A stretch of 64,000 nt of DNA, from positions 1 through 64,000 of the forward strand of contig NZ_CAJSLV010000068.1 of the NCBI RefSeq assembly GCF_907177275.1. Direction: 5' to 3'. Within the stretch, counting starts at the first letter, position 1, and each line of letters starts with the position of its first letter. Shown here piece by piece: positions 1 through 7,233 of this stretch. Both the position numbers and the translations under genes were made by a program. A model generated the notes under the pieces. That model saw only the letters and a program-made list of their open reading frames with translations. It did no database searches and had not been told where the DNA came from. The DNA comes from Actinacidiphila cocklensis (GTDB lineage: Bacteria; Actinomycetota; Actinomycetes; Streptomycetales; Streptomycetaceae).

Positions 1-266
1 GCGCCGGGGTCGAGCACCGCGGCCCGCGCGCCGAGCCGGTGCACCGCGAGCATCACGGCGAGCGCCCGCGGCCCGGGCCGTACGGCGACGCCGACGGTGC
101 CGCCGCGCCCGACGCCCCGGGCGTGCAGGGCGGCGGTGTAGCGGTCGGCGAGATCGGCGAGATCCCCCCGGGTGGCCTTGGTGCGTACCGCTCCCGTCCT
201 GGTGGTGCCGAGGACGGCGGGCCTGCCGGGGTCGGTCCGCAGGGTGCGGGCGAGTGCGTCGAGCAT
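1..266 (-). CDS. OleC-like AMP-binding (ANL) enzyme, N-terminal part only
   Basis: Only the first 88 residues lie in the window; the gene runs off the left edge. The ATG at 266 overlaps the TGA of the upstream glycosyltransferase (TGATG), so the two are translationally coupled. The visible protein has the N-terminal fold typical of fatty-acid CoA ligases and OleC beta-lactone synthetases: a segment resembling 'GRPAV' followed by a helix-turn region ending in 'RLGARAAVLDPG', close to the 'LGAVPVLIDPG' element of OleC. The ATP-binding P-loop and catalytic lysine are outside the window, so the activity cannot be confirmed. Adjacency to an OleA-like thiolase is the main reason for preferring OleC over a general acyl-CoA ligase. 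Confidence 0.7.
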   Translation of the reverse strand, partial: MLDALARTLRTDPGRPAVLGTTRTGAVRTKATRGDLADLADRYTAALHARGVGRGGTVGVAVRPGPRALAVMLAVHRLGARAAVLDPG

Positions 267-1072
267 CAGCGGGGGTCCTCCCCGTTCCGGCCCGGTCCCC
301 TGTCGAGGTACCACCGGGCGGTGCCGACGATGCCGTAGGCCCGCAGCCGCCGGGTGGAGTTCTCCACCACCATCGCGCGGGCGTGGACGATGGCGGCGGT
401 GTGGCGGCGCACCCGGTTGAGGAAGAGCCGGTCGGTGGGCGAGGGCCGACGCGGCATCCCTCCCACCGCCTCGTACAACGCTGCCGTGATGGCCATGTTG
501 TTGCCCGCGTGCATCCGGTAGGGGGCGAGGTAGCCGTGCCGGCGCCGGTGGGCGGGGCGTATCCGGCCGAAGATCGCGGCGAGGCGGACCAGGGCGCGGA
601 AGGCGGCCCGCCCGAGCGGGCCGTGCTCGTCGCGGCGCGCGTCGATGCGCCCGCACACCAGGCCCGCGCCCTGCCGCAGGGCGCCGCGGGCGCCGGCGGT
701 CCAGCCGGGGCGCGGCAGGCAGTCGGCGTCGGTACGGGCCAGCAGCGTCGCGCCGCGCCCGATGGCGTACCGGAAGCCGGTGTCGACCGCGCAACCCACT
801 CCCTTGTCCGGCTCGCTGAGCACGTGGACGGGGAAGGGCGCCCGGCGGGCGAAGTCCCGCGCGAGGGCGGCGGTGCCGTCGGTCGAGGCGTTGTCGACGA
901 CCACGAGCGTGAAGTCCCGGTCGCGCTGGCCGGCGAGCGCGTCGAGCGTCGCCTCGATACGGGCGGCCTCCTGGTGCGCGGGCACCACCACCCACAGCGC
1001 GCTCGCCCGCGCTCCGTCCACCGCTCCCACGCGCGCCTCCCCCGCCGTCCCCGTGCGGGACTTCGCCCTCAC
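266..1072 (-). CDS. Family 2 glycosyltransferase
   Basis: A 268-residue GT-A glycosyltransferase. The start is the GTG at 1072, which overlaps the TGA of the OleA-like gene (GTGA). The N-terminus carries 'VVVPAHQEAARIEATLDAL' and 'VVVDNASTDGT', the nucleotide-sugar binding signature of GT2, followed by 'RTDADCLP', a DxD-type metal site. The C-terminal half is basic and has no clear transmembrane helix, so it is probably cytosolic or peripheral. Sitting between a thiolase and an adenylating enzyme, it may glycosylate the long-chain product or a carrier; the acceptor is unknown. A larger reading frame starting upstream at 1717 is an artefact of overlap with the thiolase gene. Confidence 0.85.
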   Translation of the reverse strand: MRAKSRTGTAGEARVGAVDGARASALWVVVPAHQEAARIEATLDALAGQRDRDFTLVVVDNASTDGTAALARDFARRAPFPVHVLSEPDKGVGCAVDTGFRYAIGRGATLLARTDADCLPRPGWTAGARGALRQGAGLVCGRIDARRDEHGPLGRAAFRALVRLAAIFGRIRPAHRRRHGYLAPYRMHAGNNMAITAALYEAVGGMPRRPSPTDRLFLNRVRRHTAAIVHARAMVVENSTRRLRAYGIVGTARWYLDRGPGRNGEDPR

Positions 1073-2097
1073 GACTTCTCCCACACCATCGTCATGATGC
1101 TCACGCCGCCGCCCATCCCCACCAACAGCACCCGGTCCCCGGGGCTCAACTCGTCGTGGACGAGGTCGAGTTGCACGCCCAGGGTGGCACTGGCCATGTT
1201 GCCGAACTCCGGGACGGTGACGACGAGCCGATCCCTTGGCACCCCGGTCAGCTCCACGAAGCGCTCCAGGTAGGGCAGCGTGACCTGGTGCACCAGGATG
1301 TGCCGGAAGTCGCCCCACTCCAGGCCGGTGCGCCGCCGCATCCGGTCGAGCACCGAGGTGCCGACCTTCTCGAACGCCTCGCGCAGCCGGCTCCCGTCGC
1401 CGGTGAAGTACGTGTGCTCGTCGCCGCGCGGGTGCCGCGACCCGCCGCCGGCGATACCCCCGACCGGCCAGTGCTCGGAGCGGGTCTCGCCGTCCACGTC
1501 GATTATGCCGCCGCGCCGCACCGCCTCCAGGACGACGGCGGCTCCCGCGTCGCCGAAGGTGTAGCCGGCGAAGCCGTCCCTGAGCTGGTCGGGTCCCGCC
1601 GGGGCGTGCCGCACCGCCCGGCTCGGGGTCTCGCCGGTGACGACCAGCGCCCGGCGCGACCGGCCGGCGAGAATCATCGCGCGGGCCGTGTCGATGCCGT
1701 TGACGAAGCTGTTGCACGCGTTCGTCACGTCCAGCGCGTGCGCCCTCGACCCCAGCTCGTCCTGGACGATGTGCGCGGTGGCCGGTTCGGCGACGTCGCG
1801 GGTGGCGGAGGCGAACACCAGCAGGTCCACGTCGTCCGGTGCCAGCCCCGCCCTGTCCAGCGCCGTACGCGCCGCCCGCAGCGCGAGCGTCGAGGCGTAC
1901 TCGCCCTCGGCGGCCACCCGGCGCGAGGCGATGCCGGTGGCCCGCTCCAGCATCCGCGGCGGCAGCCGGAGCCCGGAGGCGTCACTGATCCGGTCCTGCA
2001 ACTGCTCGGAGGAGACGCTGAGTTCCGGCAGGCTCGCTGCGACCGCCGTGATGCCCGCGGTGAGCCGGGGGCGGTGGACCGCCTGGTCGATTGGCAT
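1069..2097 (-). CDS. OleA-like 3-oxoacyl-ACP synthase III family thiolase
   Basis: A 342-residue thiolase-fold enzyme with the FabH/OleA catalytic triad: Cys128 in 'TNACNSF', His270 in 'LVHQVTLP' and Asn300 in 'EFGNMAS'. OleA enzymes join two acyl-CoAs head to head to give 2-alkyl-3-ketoacids; FabH-type enzymes prime fatty acid or polyketide chains. The C-terminus 'GGGVSIMTMVWEKS' and the adjacent OleC-like gene favour an OleA-type role. No OleB or OleD gene is visible in the window. It heads the thiolase-glycosyltransferase-ligase run. A palindrome lies in its upstream region at 2133-2148. Confidence 0.82.
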   Translation of the reverse strand: MPIDQAVHRPRLTAGITAVAASLPELSVSSEQLQDRISDASGLRLPPRMLERATGIASRRVAAEGEYASTLALRAARTALDRAGLAPDDVDLLVFASATRDVAEPATAHIVQDELGSRAHALDVTNACNSFVNGIDTARAMILAGRSRRALVVTGETPSRAVRHAPAGPDQLRDGFAGYTFGDAGAAVVLEAVRRGGIIDVDGETRSEHWPVGGIAGGGSRHPRGDEHTYFTGDGSRLREAFEKVGTSVLDRMRRRTGLEWGDFRHILVHQVTLPYLERFVELTGVPRDRLVVTVPEFGNMASATLGVQLDLVHDELSPGDRVLLVGMGGGVSIMTMVWEKS

Positions 2098-2132
2098 GAC
2101 CGGATACTATGGGCGGATTCGAACAGCTTGCC

Positions 2133-2148
2133 TGAGTACCCCTACTCA
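2133..2148. promoter_or_regulatory. Candidate operator upstream of the OleA-like gene
   Basis: TGAGTA-CCCC-TACTCA is a perfect 6-bp inverted repeat with a 4-bp spacer in the 97-bp gap between the dienelactone-hydrolase-like gene and the thiolase gene, about 40 bp ahead of the thiolase ATG. It could be a dimeric repressor site. No regulator gene is adjacent, so the binding protein is unknown. Confidence 0.35.
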
Positions 2149-2193
2149 ACGTCCCTGGGGACGTCACCATCCCGAACCGCGGTCGCCGGCCGG

Positions 2194-2919
2194 TCACTTC
2201 GTGAGGGGCAGGCATTCGGCGAGCAGGTCGACGACGTCGCGCCAGGCGCGCTGCGCGTGCAGCGGGTGGTGGCCGACGCCGGGGAGCACGGCCCCCTCGA
2301 CCGAGGGGTGGTGGAAGGCGTGCACGGCGCCGCCGTAGACCACCAGGCGCCAGTCGACGCCCGCGGCCTGCATCTCGGCGGTGAACGCCTCCCGTTGGGC
2401 GGGCGGCATGATCGGGTCCTCCGACCCGACCCCGGCCCACACCGGGCAGCGGATGCGGGCCGCCTCGCCCGGCCGGCCCGTGGTGGTCGCGTTGACCGTG
2501 GCGATCGCGCGCAGGTCGACGCCGTCGCGCCCGAGTTCCAGCGCGATGGCGCCCCCGGTGCCGTAGCCGACGGCGGCGATCCGGTCGGGGTCGGTCCGCG
2601 GCTGCGCACGCAGCACGTCGAGCGCCGCGTGGCCGATGCTGCGCATCCGGTCGGGGTCGGCGAGCAGCGGCATCACGTGCGCCAGCATCTCCTGGGGGTC
2701 GGTGAACCAGCGCCCGCCGTTGATGTCGAAGGCCAGCACCACATACCCCAGCTCGGCCAGGGCGTCGGCCCTGCGGCGCTGGAAGTCGTTCAGCCCCGGC
2801 CCCTCCGGGCCGACCAGGACCGCGGGCCTGCGGCCGGTACCGGCCGGGAGTGCGAGGTGCCCGACCATCGTCAGGCCGTCGGCCGGGTACTCGACCGTGT
2901 GCGAGGTAACCGTCGTCAT
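2194..2919 (-). CDS. Dienelactone hydrolase-like alpha/beta hydrolase, nucleophile replaced by Gly
   Basis: A 241-residue DLH-family protein. Asp167 ('GSEDPI') and His199 ('GGAVHAF') match the Asp and His of the family triad. The nucleophile elbow, normally G-x-C-x-G-G, reads 'GYGTGG' at 118-123, putting Gly120 where the catalytic Cys should be. The fold and the other two residues are intact, so the protein is either a non-hydrolytic member, uses another mechanism, or belongs to a subfamily with this variant. It precedes the OleA-like gene on the same strand with a 97-bp gap. A soluble cytoplasmic protein is expected. Confidence 0.85.
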   Translation of the reverse strand: MTTVTSHTVEYPADGLTMVGHLALPAGTGRRPAVLVGPEGPGLNDFQRRRADALAELGYVVLAFDINGGRWFTDPQEMLAHVMPLLADPDRMRSIGHAALDVLRAQPRTDPDRIAAVGYGTGGAIALELGRDGVDLRAIATVNATTTGRPGEAARIRCPVWAGVGSEDPIMPPAQREAFTAEMQAAGVDWRLVVYGGAVHAFHHPSVEGAVLPGVGHHPLHAQRAWRDVVDLLAECLPLTK

Positions 2920-2949
2920 GGACCGGACGCTAGTGACGTTCCTGCCCGG

Positions 2950-3008
2950 ACGGGCCGGTGTTCACCTCCGGCGGAAGGAAACGGGCCGGTGTTCACCGCA
3001 GGCGGAAG
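2950..3008. repeat. Two-copy 28-bp direct repeat
   Basis: Copies at 2950-2977 and 2981-3008 (period 31) share 26 of 28 bases; both begin ACGGGCCGGTGTTCACC and end GGCGGAAG. They fill the gap between the start of the DLH-like gene and the end of the GNAT gene, both minus-strand. The position is upstream of the DLH-like gene, so they could be tandem binding sites or a local duplication. Confidence 0.6.
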
Positions 3009-3016
3009 CGGCCCCC

Positions 3017-3694
3017 TCAGGGTGCGCCGAAGGTCACGCTGACCATGGGCGCGTGCGCCTGCCAGCCCAGCGCCTCGTACAGCGCGCGGCCGTCCACCGT
3101 GCCGACCAGGACACCGGTGCGGGCGCCGCGCTCCAGGGCGGCGTGCTGCAGCGTGCCCATCACCACCGAGCCGAGGCCCTTGCGCCGGTGCAGCGGCGAG
3201 GTCGCGATCCGGTCGGCGACCGCGGTCGCCCCGGTCGGCGTGATCTGGCCGCGGGCGGCGAGCGTGCCGTCCGGCGCCGTGACGGCCGCCCGTATCACCC
3301 CGCCCTGGACCCAGGTCCGCAGCCGGTGGCCGTCGGGGACGTCGACGGGGGTGTGCTGCAGCTCGGTGGTCATCAGGAAGCCCGGCGTCCCCAGTGTCCA
3401 GCCCGGTACGAGCCAGGGGGCGACGACGTCCTCGGCCGTGTGCGGGGCGCCGGGCGCGATCGACACCTGCGGCAGGAACACCTTGAGCCACCGGCCGGGC
3501 GCCGCGCGCTCGGCCGCGAGCCTGCGGACCGTCGCCTCGTCGCCGTCGGGCAGCACGTGCCGCCCGGACTGGGCGAACTCCCCCACGTCGATCGTCCACC
3601 CCCAGGGCTCGGGCACCGGGTCCGCCGCGCCTCGCGAGACCACCCAGCCGTCGATCCAGGACCGCACCAGAGGCGTAAGCGATGAAGTGCTCAT
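3017..3694 (-). CDS. GNAT family N-acetyltransferase
   Basis: A 225-residue protein starting at the ATG at 3694. The C-terminal half has the GNAT acetyl-CoA loop 'IATSPLHRRKGLGSVVMGTL' (R-x-x-G-x-G/A variant), followed by 'GTVDGRALYEALGWQ', the usual 'LYE-LGF' end motif. The N-terminal about 100 residues are not recognised and may form the acceptor site. The substrate is unknown. It is divergent from the prephenate dehydratase gene with a 117-bp shared upstream region. Confidence 0.85.
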   Translation of the reverse strand: MSTSSLTPLVRSWIDGWVVSRGAADPVPEPWGWTIDVGEFAQSGRHVLPDGDEATVRRLAAERAAPGRWLKVFLPQVSIAPGAPHTAEDVVAPWLVPGWTLGTPGFLMTTELQHTPVDVPDGHRLRTWVQGGVIRAAVTAPDGTLAARGQITPTGATAVADRIATSPLHRRKGLGSVVMGTLQHAALERGARTGVLVGTVDGRALYEALGWQAHAPMVSVTFGAP

Positions 3695-3811
3695 GGGTCC
3701 ATTACACCGTAGGCGGTAGGCTGATCGTGACCCGCAGGTCGCCGTATGATCCGGAGGGCTCTCCCGCCAGGAGGCCGACGGCACCCGTGCGGGTGGGAAG
3801 CTGAGGTTCGA

Positions 3812-4678
3812 GTGATCACCATCGCCTACCAGGGGGAGCCGGGGTCCAACTCCGCCGCCGCGACGGCCGACCTCTACCCCGGCAGCACGGGGATGCCCTG
3901 CACGAGCTTCGAGCAGGCGCTGGACGCGGTGACGCTGGGCACCGCCGACCTCGCGGTGATCCCGGTGGACAACTCGGCCGCGGGCCGCGTCGCGGACGTG
4001 CACCACCTGCTGCCCGAGTCGGGGCTCTCCCTCATCGGGGAGTACTTCCTGCCCATCCGCTTCGACCTGGTCGTCGTCCCGGACGGGACGGCCGAGCAGA
4101 TCGAGTGCGTCCGCAGCCATGTGCACGCCCTGGGCCAGTGCCGCAAGATCCTGCGCGAGGGCGGCTGGCGGACGCTGGTCACGCAGGACACGGCGGGCGC
4201 CGCACGCGAGGTGGCGGAGCTGGGCGACCCCCGCCACGCGGCCCTGGCGCCGCCGGCCGCGGCCCGCGAGTACGGGCTGCGCGTGGTGCGGGCCGGTGTC
4301 GAGGACGACCCCGACAACACCACCCGCTTCGTCGTCCTGTCCCGCGACGCGGTCACCCCGCAGGACACCGGCGCACCGACGATGTCCAGCCTGTTCTTCT
4401 GCGTGCGCAACATCCCCAGCGCGCTGTACAAGGCGCTGGGCGGCTTCGCCAGCAACGCCGTGAACATCACCAAGATCGAGAGCTACCAGATCGGCGCCGG
4501 GCTGCACCCGGCCCGCTTCTACATCGAGATCGAGGGGCACCCCGACGAGCGCCGGGTCGCGCTGGCCCTGGAGGAGCTGGACTTCTTCTCGTCCGAGGTG
4601 CGCGTGCTGGGCGTCTACCCGGCCCATCCGCACCGCCGCGCGGGCCGCGAGCAGCAGGCGGCGGGCGCGGCTTCCTGA
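3812..4678 (+). CDS. pheA: Prephenate dehydratase with ACT domain
   Basis: A 288-residue protein converting prephenate to phenylpyruvate in phenylalanine synthesis. The GTG at 3812 is chosen because of the GAGG at 3803-3806; frames starting further upstream have no ribosome site. The N-terminal PDT domain begins 'ITIAYQGEPGSNS' and ends with the 'NTTRFVVLSR' catalytic Thr-Arg-Phe motif. The C-terminal ACT domain has 'ALGGFASNAVNITKIESY' where actinobacterial housekeeping PheA usually has 'ESRP', followed by 'EIEGHP' and 'LEELDFFS' and 'VLGVYPAHP'. This form resembles the alphaproteobacterial-type enzymes, so it may be a second paralog with altered Phe feedback. No other aromatic amino acid gene is adjacent. 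Confidence 0.9.
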   Translation: MITIAYQGEPGSNSAAATADLYPGSTGMPCTSFEQALDAVTLGTADLAVIPVDNSAAGRVADVHHLLPESGLSLIGEYFLPIRFDLVVVPDGTAEQIECVRSHVHALGQCRKILREGGWRTLVTQDTAGAAREVAELGDPRHAALAPPAAAREYGLRVVRAGVEDDPDNTTRFVVLSRDAVTPQDTGAPTMSSLFFCVRNIPSALYKALGGFASNAVNITKIESYQIGAGLHPARFYIEIEGHPDERRVALALEELDFFSSEVRVLGVYPAHPHRRAGREQQAAGAAS

Positions 4679-4691
4679 GCCGGGGGCGTGG

Positions 4692-5177
4692 TCAGTCGTC
4701 CTCGTCGGGTTCGTACCGGTGAAGCCGCGCGGCCGGGGTCTCCAGTGCGAGTTCCCTGACGCCCTCCAGGTCCGCCTCCCCCTCGACGATCGGCCACTTC
4801 GGGCGGTCGTCGCCGACGCCGGGCGCCCCGGACGCCTCCTCGGCGGGTGTGGCCAGCCCGTAGTGCAGGTACAGCTCCTGCTCCTGGGCGAGGCCGAGGT
4901 GCTGCTCGGCCTCCATCCTGGGCGCGCTGAGCACCGCCTCCGCGGTGCACGCCAGGTCGAGCACGCCCCGCCGGGTGTGCGTGGCGCCCTCCAGCGGGAC
5001 GAAGGTGTCGCCGCTGCCCGGGCCGTGCTCGTGGGTGAGCACCACGGTCACCCACTCGGGCGCGCGCCCGAGGTCCTCCACGTACACGTCGCCGACGGCC
5101 CCGATCCGTTTGCCGTCCCGGTCGTAGGCGGTCAGCCGCCTGAGCGCCTCCGGGTCCGCAAGGACGTCCTCGGCCAT
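4692..5177 (-). CDS. PRC-barrel domain protein
   Basis: A 161-residue acidic protein starting at the ATG at 5177 behind GGAGGAG. Residues about 10-80 form a PRC-barrel ('LRRLTAYDRDGKRIGAVGDV'), a fold often involved in RNA or membrane-associated assembly in actinobacteria. The C-terminal half is acidic and low complexity, ending 'PDEDD', with no catalytic motif. It converges with the prephenate dehydratase gene (13 bp apart). Function is unknown; stress-linked PRC-barrel proteins of this size are common in streptomycetes. Confidence 0.85.
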   Translation of the reverse strand: MAEDVLADPEALRRLTAYDRDGKRIGAVGDVYVEDLGRAPEWVTVVLTHEHGPGSGDTFVPLEGATHTRRGVLDLACTAEAVLSAPRMEAEQHLGLAQEQELYLHYGLATPAEEASGAPGVGDDRPKWPIVEGEADLEGVRELALETPAARLHRYEPDEDD

Positions 5178-5286
5178 AAGAGGTCACTCCTCCGGTGAAG
5201 GGCTCGCAGCCGCGCCGGTTGCCCTCCCACCGTAAGCACCCGCCCGAACGGGCGCACGCGCTGGCATCCCGCCCCTGGCGGCGGGA

Positions 5287-7101
5287 TCAGTGCAGGTCGG
5301 CCCGCGCGGGGGCGTCGTCGAGGAAGCCGCCCGACTGGTGCTGCCAGAGCTTCGCATAGGCACCGCCGGCCGCCAGCAGGTCCTGGTGGCTGCCCTGCTC
5401 GACGATGCGTCCGTGGTCGAGGACGACCAGCCGGTCCATGGTGGCGACGGTGCTCAGCCGGTGCGCCACCACGAGCGCGGTGCGCCCGTCCATGAGCCGC
5501 CACAGCGCCTCCTGGACCAGGATCTCGCTCTCGGAGTCCAGGGCGCTGGTCGCCTCGTCGAGCAGCAGGATCGGCGCGTCGCGCAGGATCGCCCTGGCCA
5601 GCGCGACCCGCTGGCGCTGCCCGCCGGAGAGCTTGACCCCGCGTTCGCCCACCAGGGTGTCGAAGCCGTCGGGCAGCGCGTCGGCGAAGTCCGCGACATG
5701 CGCGGCCTCCGCCGCGCGGCGGATCTCGGCCTCGGTGGCGTCGGGCCGGGCGAACGCGATGTTCTCCCGCAGGGTGCGGTGGAACATCGCCGGGTCCTGC
5801 GGCACGTAGGCCATCAGGCCGCGCAGGTCGGCCTGGCGCAGCCGGCTGATGTCCTGGCCGCCGATCGTGATCCGGCCGGCGTCGATGTCGGACATCCGCA
5901 GCAGCAGCCGGGTCAGCGTGGTCTTGCCGCCGCCCGACCGCCCGACCAGGCCGATCCTCGTGCCGCCGGGCACGTCCAGGTCGAGGTCCTGGAACAGCGG
6001 CTCCGCGCCGGCGTGCGCGAAGGTGACCCGCTCGAAGCGGACGTCGGCGGCCCGCCCGCGCAGCGGCTCGGGCGACACGGGGTCGACCACGGTCGGCGGG
6101 GTCAGCAGCAGCTCGGTGAACTGCGCGGCCTCCGTGACGGCGCTCTCCAGCCGGCGGTAGATCTGGTTGAACTCGAACATGATCCGGGTGGCGTTGGAGT
6201 AGTAGGTGAAGGCGACCACGATCGCCTCCACGCTGTGGGTGCCCCCGCCGAGGGTGACCGCGAGCAGCAGGCCGAGCGCGTTGGTCAGCACCGACAGCGG
6301 CGCGACCAGCGTGTCGATCCGCAGGTTGCCGTAGTCCCAGGAGCGCAGCGACAGCCGTTTGGACTCCGCGACCCGGGAGCGGTGTTCCGCGGCCTCGCGT
6401 TCCTCGGCAGCGAAGGCCCGGACGGTGTCGATGTTCATCAGGCTGTCGGCGACATGGCCGGCCACCCGGGCGATCGCCTCCTCGCGCTGGTTGACCAGGG
6501 CCTGCCGGCGGCGGATCAGCGGCGCCACGACCAGCGCCGTCACCGCGATCATCGCCAGCAGCCCGACGACCAGCAGGGGCTGGTAGAGCCAGAGCACCAC
6601 GCAGCCGAACAGCAGCGGCACCAGGTTGCCCACCACCTGGAAGGTCAGCGTGTCGACGAACTCCTCGAAGCGGGACGCGAAGCTCAGCACCCGCTTGGTC
6701 AGCGATCCGGCGAAGCTGTTGTGGAAGAAGTCGGCGTCCTTGGCGAACAGCTCGTCCATGCCGAGGACGTAGAGGTGCTCGATGCCGCGGGCGTCGACCC
6801 GGTTCAGGCAGTGGAAGCCGAGTCGCCACAGCACCTCGCCGAAGAGCATGACGCCGGTGAAGGCCAGGACGTAGGGCAGGGCCGTGCCGACCGCGATGCC
6901 GGAGTCGTCGGCGACCCGGCCGACGAGCTTGGCGACGAACAGCGGTGCGACGTAGTTGATGCCGGTGGAGCCCAGCGCCGGAAGCAGCATCGCGGGCACC
7001 GTGATCCACCGGAGCCGGGCCAGCTCCCGGCCGTAGTACCGCAGCGCGAGGACCACCGAGCCGCGCCGCGGCGCACCCTCGCGGGACTCGGGCGATTCCA
7101 T
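5287..7101 (-). CDS. ABC exporter, fused membrane and ATPase domains
   Basis: A 604-residue half-transporter. The ATG at 7101 is preferred over 7194 because a G-rich ribosome site (AGGGGGTGGGGG) precedes it and the extra N-terminus is not family-like. Six transmembrane helices occupy about residues 30-300, and the nucleotide-binding domain follows: Walker A 'GRSGGGKTT' at 387-395, signature 'LSGGQ' at 491-495, Walker B 'ILLLDE' at 511-516, H-loop His547. It should act as a homodimer or with an unlinked partner, exporting a lipid or drug-like substrate. No second half-transporter is adjacent. Its 3' end faces the PRC-barrel gene across about 110 bp. Confidence 0.93.
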   Translation of the reverse strand: MESPESREGAPRRGSVVLALRYYGRELARLRWITVPAMLLPALGSTGINYVAPLFVAKLVGRVADDSGIAVGTALPYVLAFTGVMLFGEVLWRLGFHCLNRVDARGIEHLYVLGMDELFAKDADFFHNSFAGSLTKRVLSFASRFEEFVDTLTFQVVGNLVPLLFGCVVLWLYQPLLVVGLLAMIAVTALVVAPLIRRRQALVNQREEAIARVAGHVADSLMNIDTVRAFAAEEREAAEHRSRVAESKRLSLRSWDYGNLRIDTLVAPLSVLTNALGLLLAVTLGGGTHSVEAIVVAFTYYSNATRIMFEFNQIYRRLESAVTEAAQFTELLLTPPTVVDPVSPEPLRGRAADVRFERVTFAHAGAEPLFQDLDLDVPGGTRIGLVGRSGGGKTTLTRLLLRMSDIDAGRITIGGQDISRLRQADLRGLMAYVPQDPAMFHRTLRENIAFARPDATEAEIRRAAEAAHVADFADALPDGFDTLVGERGVKLSGGQRQRVALARAILRDAPILLLDEATSALDSESEILVQEALWRLMDGRTALVVAHRLSTVATMDRLVVLDHGRIVEQGSHQDLLAAGGAYAKLWQHQSGGFLDDAPARADLH

Positions 7102-7233
7102 CCCCCACCCCCTGTGTGTCGTGCACGAATGCCCGCCACCTTTTCGGGGAGGCCAGGAAGGGAAGTGTCCCGCGAGGGCACCGGCGTGGTCCAAGCGTTT
7201 TTCTCGGCCGGGCGCGCTACCGGTGACGGACCG

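Noticed and set aside
3746..3811. N-terminal extension of the prephenate dehydratase from an upstream ATG
   Set aside because: No ribosome site, and the extra residues do not resemble the family; GTG 3812 has GAGG at the right distance.
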